64,000 bases of DNA. Source: Mycobacterium sp. JS623 (lineage in GTDB: Bacteria; Actinomycetota; Actinomycetes; Mycobacteriales; Mycobacteriaceae). Each line of letters begins with the position of its first letter. Within the stretch, counting starts at the first letter, position 1. Positions 59,410 through 64,000 of the stretch are shown here, piece by piece. Under the pieces are notes generated by a model, which did not search any database, had not been told where the DNA came from, and saw only the letters and a program-made list of their open reading frames with translations. Position numbers and translations under genes: made by a program. The stretch covers positions 124,001 to 188,000 of the forward strand of contig NC_019966.1 of assembly GCF_000328565.1 (NCBI RefSeq), written 5' to 3'.

Positions 59410-60615
59410 TCAGACGGGTCTGTCCGGCGGAAGGTCGGTTGGTCTAGACGCAGGCAGCTTTTCGGTCTGCGCCTCCGCCCCTGGCACCCGTTCGCCTTCG
59501 GCGCCGCGTGGCCCGAAAAAGCGGTGATCGGCTTCGTCCAGTCCCGGATCGATCAACGCCGACTCGGCGCGCAGGCTGAACGAGCCAAGCAATGCGCCGC
59601 CGATCAACGCGACCAGACCAACAGCGGTGAACGTGATCGGCAGGATGCGACCCCACAGCGCGAGCCTGTCCCGCTCGTCATGCGCGCTGGCCACCTGCGA
59701 CTCGACCGTGCCCTCGGTGGACGTCACGGTGTAGTCGACGAACGTCACCTCCGGCTTGAGAGGCTCGCGCGCATAGAAGTGGTAGCCGTGGTCCTTCGTC
59801 TTCACGATGGTGCCCGACACCGGGTCCACCCAAAAGGTCCGCTGCGCCGCGTAGTAACGCGTCATCGTGATCGGTTCGTCCGGGTTGCCGGGCAGCCCCC
59901 ACAGCGACGCCCGCGCGGTGACCTGGGCGTCGGCGTCGTCGTCGTAGAGCGACGCGTACTTGATGGGCTCGACCAGCTTGCCGTCGGCGTCGTAGCCGAC
60001 GTTCTGGCTGAACTTGTAGGTGGTCAGCCCGTTGACGTCTTCCTCACCGTCGTAGTTGGCGTCGTAAGCCTTCTGCGCGATCGGGTCGAAGACGGGATAG
60101 GTCTGCTTTTGGGTTCCGAACGGGAATCGGTAGGTGAGCCCGTCGTGTGGCAGGGCGATGTTGGTCGGCGGCTGGGTGGCGTCGATGGCCCGCGGCTTCT
60201 GCACCGCGCCACCCGGATTGCTTTCGCTGGAGACCGCTTCGGCTGTCTTGCGGTTGACCGTGACGGTGTCCACCAGCGCGAGCAACAGTCCGGCGTCACC
60301 CTGCTTGTCGGTGCGGCGTACCGAATCGCCCACCTGCAGCGTGACGGCCTCGGCGTTCGACGGCGCTTCTACGCTGATCTGTTGCTGCTGGGCGATCGGG
60401 ACATTCTTGTTGATCACGAACTTGTCGGAGTTCAGTGACTCCGGGTCAAATGCCGTGCCTGTGCCATCGGCATTGAGTGTGGTGTCCAGATCGAGCGGGA
60501 TCTTCGCGATCTTGCCCTTGGTGTAGGTGGTCAGCAACAGCGCGGCGATCAGAAGGGCGGCCCCGAGCCCCATGATTCCGCACGCTGCCAGACGCAGCGC
60601 CACTGCGCGGTTCAA
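59410..60615 (-). CDS. lmcA: DUF3068 membrane protein, LmcA/Rv0227c homologue
   Basis: This 401-aa protein has an N-terminal transmembrane helix (LAACGIMGLGAALLIAALLL), a periplasmic beta-rich domain of about 290 residues (DGLTYRFPFGTQKQTYPVFD; QRTFWVDPVSGTIVKTKDHG), a second helix (ILPITFTAVGLVALIGGALLG) and a disordered cytoplasmic tail. This is the DUF3068 architecture. As I recall, the corynebacterial and M. smegmatis homologues are needed for lipomannan maturation and lipoarabinomannan synthesis, and the gene lies next to tmaT there too. The symbol follows that memory. It is divergent from the acyltransferase across 181 bp. Confidence 0.85.
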   Translation of the reverse strand: MNRAVALRLAACGIMGLGAALLIAALLLTTYTKGKIAKIPLDLDTTLNADGTGTAFDPESLNSDKFVINKNVPIAQQQQISVEAPSNAEAVTLQVGDSVRRTDKQGDAGLLLALVDTVTVNRKTAEAVSSESNPGGAVQKPRAIDATQPPTNIALPHDGLTYRFPFGTQKQTYPVFDPIAQKAYDANYDGEEDVNGLTTYKFSQNVGYDADGKLVEPIKYASLYDDDADAQVTARASLWGLPGNPDEPITMTRYYAAQRTFWVDPVSGTIVKTKDHGYHFYAREPLKPEVTFVDYTVTSTEGTVESQVASAHDERDRLALWGRILPITFTAVGLVALIGGALLGSFSLRAESALIDPGLDEADHRFFGPRGAEGERVPGAEAQTEKLPASRPTDLPPDRPV

Positions 60616-60796
60616 ACCGTGCCTCCTTCACCGTCTGCCTGCAGACGCTCCACCACCGTCCCGACCTGGGAGGGCGGCAAACCCGTTCGACCCTAACAGC
60701 ACAAACTAAAGTCGATCCTTACTACGAAGGCATCCGCCGATGGCCGCTTGACTACCCGTTTTCCGGCCGATCGACCAGCACGGCACACTGGTCGTC

Positions 60797-61966
60797 GTGG
60801 CCCAATCCTCTTCTGTTGGCGGGACGCGCTCCTTCCTGCCTGCCCTCGAGGGGATGCGCGCCTGCGCCGCTGTCGGCGTCGTCGTGACGCACGTCGCATT
60901 TCAGACTGCGCATACCGGGGGCATCTCGGGTCGGCTGTTCGGCCGGTTCGACCTGGCCGTCGCGGTGTTCTTCGCGCTGTCGGGCTTCCTGCTGTGGCGC
61001 GGCCACGCCGCCGCAGCGCGCGGCCTGCGGTCACGCCCGCCGACCGGGCACTACCTGCGATCCCGCATCGTCCGGATCATGCCCGGCTACCTGGTTGCGG
61101 TCGTGGTGATTTTGACGCTGCTGCCCGACGCGCATGCCGACCTGACGGTGTGGCTGGCGAACCTGTCGCTGACCCAGGTCTACGTGCCGCTCACGCTGAC
61201 ACCAGGGCTGACCCAGATGTGGAGCCTTTCCGTCGAGGTCGCGTTCTACCTGGCGCTGCCGTTGCTCGCATTAATGGCGCGACCACTGCCGGTGCGCGCC
61301 CGAATACCTCTGATCACGGCGGTGGGGGTGGCCAGTCTCGGGTGGGCGCTGCTCCCGATCCCCGCGCCGTTCGGCGTTAATCCGCTGAACTGGCCGCCCG
61401 CGTTTTTCTCGTGGTTCGCCGCGGGAATGTTGTTGGCCGAGTTGACCGTTTCCGAGGTCGGCCGGTTCCATCGACTGGCACGGCGCCGGTTGCTGATGGC
61501 GGGTATCGCGGGAGTCGCGTTCCTCGTCGGCGCCTCGCCATTGGCAGGCCCCGAGGGGCTGACGCCAGGCACCGTCAGCCAATTCATCGTGAAGATCGCG
61601 ACGGGGGCGGTCGTCGCGGGGGCGCTGGTCGCCCCGCTGGTGCTGGACCGCCCCGACACTCCGCACCGGTTGCTGGGCAGCACGACGATGGTCACCTTGG
61701 GCCGCTGGTCATACGGGCTGTTCATTTGGCACCTGGCCGCGCTGGCCATGGTGTTCCCGCTGATCGGCGAGTTCATGTTCAACGGGCACATGCCGGTGGT
61801 GTTGGTGCTGACTGTGGTGTTCGGGTTTGCGATCGCGGCGGTCAGTTACGCGCTGGTCGAGTCACCATGCCGAGTCGCATTGCGGCGCTGGGAGTTTCGC
61901 AAAGAGCGTCCGGTGCCGCCGCTGGACAGCGCCGTCAGGAACGTGCCTGAGCCCGCCGCGCAATGA
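60797..61966 (+). CDS. tmaT: Acyltransferase-3 membrane enzyme, TmaT/Rv0228 homologue
   Basis: This 389-aa polytopic O-acyltransferase has the acyltransferase-3 opening FLPALEGMRACAAVGVVVTHVAF with the conserved His, FDLAVAVFFALSGFLLWRGHA, RSRIVRIMPGYLVAVVV and MWSLSVEVAFYLALPLLALM, giving about ten helices. As I recall, the corynebacterial homologue TmaT acetylates trehalose monocorynomycolate before MmpL-dependent export. In this window it would act upstream of MmpL3. GTG start at 60797. The 3' end overlaps the convergent fadD by 32 bp. The symbol is by homology and neighbour lmcA. Confidence 0.85.
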   Translation: MAQSSSVGGTRSFLPALEGMRACAAVGVVVTHVAFQTAHTGGISGRLFGRFDLAVAVFFALSGFLLWRGHAAAARGLRSRPPTGHYLRSRIVRIMPGYLVAVVVILTLLPDAHADLTVWLANLSLTQVYVPLTLTPGLTQMWSLSVEVAFYLALPLLALMARPLPVRARIPLITAVGVASLGWALLPIPAPFGVNPLNWPPAFFSWFAAGMLLAELTVSEVGRFHRLARRRLLMAGIAGVAFLVGASPLAGPEGLTPGTVSQFIVKIATGAVVAGALVAPLVLDRPDTPHRLLGSTTMVTLGRWSYGLFIWHLAALAMVFPLIGEFMFNGHMPVVLVLTVVFGFAIAAVSYALVESPCRVALRRWEFRKERPVPPLDSAVRNVPEPAAQ

Positions 61967-63404
61967 TTTCGTCGCGCACCGCCGAGCGGCGGGCCTTGCC
62001 CGCATCGTCGCGCAACGGCGTCTCGCTGAACTCCACAGTGCGGGGCACCTTGTAGGACGCGATGCGCTCGGACAGGAACGCGATGACGTCTGCCTCGTCG
62101 AGCCCGTCGGCCTGCACAATGACATACGGCACCTGGCCAAGGTCATCGTCCGGAACGCCAACAGCCAAGCACGACAACACATTCGGGTGGGCTGACAATG
62201 CTGATTCGATTTCGGCGGGGTAGACGTTGCGGCCGCCGACGGTGAACATGTCCACGCGCCGGTCATTGAGATACAGGAAGCGGTCCTGATCGAAGTAGCC
62301 CAGATCGCCGAGCGAGTCCCATCCGTCGCGGCTCTTGGCCTTGGCGCCGACGTAACGGTACGTCGGCGCGCTACCCGGCGCCGGCCGCATGTAAATCTCA
62401 CCAACCACGCCGAGCGGGCACTCATTACCGTCGTCGTCGAGCACCTTCATCTCACCCGCAACGACAACCCCGACCGAGCCGCGATGCTCGAGCCATTGCG
62501 TGCCGCTGATGAACGTCAAGGCCTGAAGTTCGGTGCCCCCGTACAACTCCCACACTGCTTCCGGCCCGAGTATCTCGATCCACGCTTCCTTGACCGCGGG
62601 CGGACACGCCGCGCCGACGTGCCACAGCCGCCGAACCGATGACAGGTCGTAGGCGTCCGGGTTGGCGCGATACACGGGAAGCAGCCGCTGCATGATCGTC
62701 GGCACCACCACCATGAAGCTGACCCGGTGTTCGCCAATCAGCCGCAGAAACTCGGCGGGGTCGAAGCGCGGCATCATCACCAGATGGTGACGCATCAACA
62801 AGCCGATCGTCGCGGTGGTCATGCCGGTGTTGTGACTCAACGGCACCGCGATCAGTTGAATGTCGCCTTCGGCGGCACCCATTCCGTAGCCGGCCAGCGC
62901 GCCGGGAAACCGGCTGTCGCCGCCCGCCTCGATCAGCTTGGGCCGACCGGTGCTGCCGCCCGAGCCGAGCGCCTTCCAGCTCGGCGACACCACCTCCGGT
63001 AACGGCGCGTCGGACAAGCCGGCGTCACCGGTGAAATCGCCTGGCACACTGGGGATCACCCCGCGCGGGTCGTCGCGGCCCACCAGCAGCGCACGTGGCT
63101 TGAGCTCGAGCAGACCCTCGAGTTCGGCGTCGGGCAGCCGCGCCGACAACGGCTGGGGCACCGCGCCGAGCTTCCACACGGCCAGCGCGGCCTGGATCCA
63201 TTCGATCGAGTTCGGCAGCACGATGGTCACGTAGTCACCCTGGTGCACACCAAGTTCCGCGTAGGCGCGCGCCAGCCGGTTGGTGGACTTGTCGAGTTCT
63301 GCCCGGGTCAGCGTGCGCCCCTCGCAGGTGACGGCGGCCTCGTCCGGGGACAGCCCGGCCAGCCGTGAGAACTCCGCACCGATCGACGGGATGGGTGCGG
63401 TCAT
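61935..63404 (-). CDS. Acyl-CoA synthetase (FadD), unassigned subfamily
   Basis: This 489-aa ANL ligase has the ATP loop GSGGSTGRPK at about residues 147-156, an unusual SGGSTG in place of SSGTTG. WELYGGTELQAL is the A5 block, SLGDLGYFDQDRFLYLNDRR covers A7 with hinge, and RDDAGKARRSAVRDE carries the catalytic Lys region. The N-terminus is short compared with long-chain FadDs. It starts overlapping the lactonase stop by one base, so the two are co-transcribed. In M. tuberculosis another gene (Rv0229c) occupies this slot, so this is an accessory gene. Substrate may be a hydroxy or aromatic acid released by the lactonase. Confidence 0.85.
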   Translation of the reverse strand: MTAPIPSIGAEFSRLAGLSPDEAAVTCEGRTLTRAELDKSTNRLARAYAELGVHQGDYVTIVLPNSIEWIQAALAVWKLGAVPQPLSARLPDAELEGLLELKPRALLVGRDDPRGVIPSVPGDFTGDAGLSDAPLPEVVSPSWKALGSGGSTGRPKLIEAGGDSRFPGALAGYGMGAAEGDIQLIAVPLSHNTGMTTATIGLLMRHHLVMMPRFDPAEFLRLIGEHRVSFMVVVPTIMQRLLPVYRANPDAYDLSSVRRLWHVGAACPPAVKEAWIEILGPEAVWELYGGTELQALTFISGTQWLEHRGSVGVVVAGEMKVLDDDGNECPLGVVGEIYMRPAPGSAPTYRYVGAKAKSRDGWDSLGDLGYFDQDRFLYLNDRRVDMFTVGGRNVYPAEIESALSAHPNVLSCLAVGVPDDDLGQVPYVIVQADGLDEADVIAFLSERIASYKVPRTVEFSETPLRDDAGKARRSAVRDEIIARRAQARS

Positions 63405-64000
63405 CAGTAGCCGCCCTGGTTCTCGAAGATCTTGCGTGGGTTATCCACCAGCATCGTCGTCAGCTGTTCGTCGGTGACACCACGCTCCTTGAGCGCGGGG
63501 ATGACGTCGTGGTGGATGTGTAGGTAGTGCCAGTTCGGCAAGGCCGGCAAAATTACTTCTGGTACCCAGTCCATGAAGCAGGCCGCGTCGTGGGAGAGCA
63601 CCATTTTGTCGGCGTGGCCGCGTTCGCACAACCGGGCAACGGTGTTCACCCGGTCCTCGAAGGGCAGGAAGATATCGACGCCGAATCGGTCCATGCCGAT
63701 GTAGGAACCGTTGCCGATGAGCTCCTCGAGGTAGTCCAAATCGGTGGTGTCCCCACAGTGGCCGATCACCACCCGGGTCAGATCGACGCCTTCCTCGGCG
63801 AAGATGCGCTGCTGCTCGAGCCCGCGGCGGCTGGCCGCATGCGTGTGGGTGGAGATCGGAGCGCCCGTGTGCCGGTGCGCCTTGGCAACCGCGCGCAGCA
63901 CCCGCTCGACGCCGGGCGTGACGCCGGGTTCGTCGGTCGCGCACTTGAGAATTGCGGCCTTGACTCCGGTATCGGCGATGCCGTGGTCGATGTCGCGGAT
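63404..64000 (-). CDS. php: Phosphotriesterase-like lactonase (Php/Rv0230c family), C-terminal part
   Basis: The last 198 codons are visible and the 5' end lies beyond the right edge. The amidohydrolase barrel ligands are present: the bridging, carboxylated Lys in KAAILKCATD, His in PISTHTHAA, His in VVIGHCGDT and the final Asp in VLSHDAACF. The C-terminal MLVDNPRKIFE is the family signature, where the chain usually ends. The enzyme hydrolyses acyl-homoserine lactones and other lactones, with weak phosphotriesterase activity. Rv0230c follows the Rv0228 region in M. tuberculosis. Its stop overlaps the fadD start. Confidence 0.9.
   Translation of the reverse strand: MRDIDHGIADTGVKAAILKCATDEPGVTPGVERVLRAVAKAHRHTGAPISTHTHAASRRGLEQQRIFAEEGVDLTRVVIGHCGDTTDLDYLEELIGNGSYIGMDRFGVDIFLPFEDRVNTVARLCERGHADKMVLSHDAACFMDWVPEVILPALPNWHYLHIHHDVIPALKERGVTDEQLTTMLVDNPRKIFENQGGY

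Noticed and set aside
57986..59527. 513-codon open frame on the plus strand over the Rv0226c homologue
   Set aside because: Arg/Gln/His-rich shadow opposite a polytopic membrane protein.
1..64000. tRNA, rRNA, CRISPR, insertion sequence or prophage
   Set aside because: No cloverleaf-like sequence, no regular spacer repeats, no transposase or integrase reading frame and no phage structural genes were seen.

Overview
The window is a high-GC actinobacterial chromosome segment. Gene content and order place it in the Mycobacteriaceae, most likely a fast-growing environmental Mycolicibacterium. The order follows the Mycobacterium tuberculosis H37Rv interval Rv0201c to Rv0230c, with accessory genes added. 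I assigned orthology from remembered gene order and protein features, without a database search.

Layout. (1) 1-8 kb: a partial CoA-binding protein, an Rv0201c-like protein, mmpL11, two haemophore-like secreted haem-binding proteins, and a PrrA/PrrB-type two-component system that directly follows the second haemophore. (2) 7-18 kb: an Rv0204c/M23 lipoprotein/DUF3054 operon, an AI-2E family permease, mmpL3 (trehalose monomycolate flippase), a NYN-domain protein, trmB, and a pair of degenerate GTPases. (3) 18-27 kb: pckA with a strong 3' hairpin, then a three-gene signalling island: one alpha/beta-hydrolase/cyclase and two tandem paralogous cyclase-STAND ATPase-TPR proteins. (4) 27-46 kb: lipid and acyl-CoA catabolism, with fadD4, enoyl-CoA hydratase, Rieske oxygenase, GntR regulator, fadE3, hotdog hydratase, a permuted class III CoA-transferase, amidohydrolase, lipW, a fused double acyl-CoA dehydrogenase, lipC, a wax ester synthase/DGAT, a second lip gene, fadD12-like, an acyltransferase and echA1. 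(5) 46-56 kb: arylamine N-acetyltransferase, a heteromeric-type FadE pair, a RibD-like reductase, a TetR regulator with two palindromic sites and a small upstream ORF, a secreted peptide, a FadE5-like dehydrogenase, and an aldehyde dehydrogenase. (6) 56-64 kb: a cell-envelope block (methyltransferase, glycosyltransferase, two membrane proteins including the LmcA homologue, a TmaT-type acyltransferase), then a FadD and a partial phosphotriesterase-like lactonase.

How it fits together. Envelope genes at both ends (mmpL3, mmpL11, tmaT, lmcA) flank a long run of fatty-acid or sterol-type catabolic genes. A near-ideal KstR operator at 45494-45507 and a weaker one at 55737-55750 link part of this run to sterol regulation. 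A TetR/20-bp palindrome module probably controls the FadE5-like operon. Several genes start 6-7 nt after a TAnnnT hexamer, as expected for leaderless mycobacterial transcripts. I saw no tRNA, rRNA, CRISPR array, insertion sequence or prophage.
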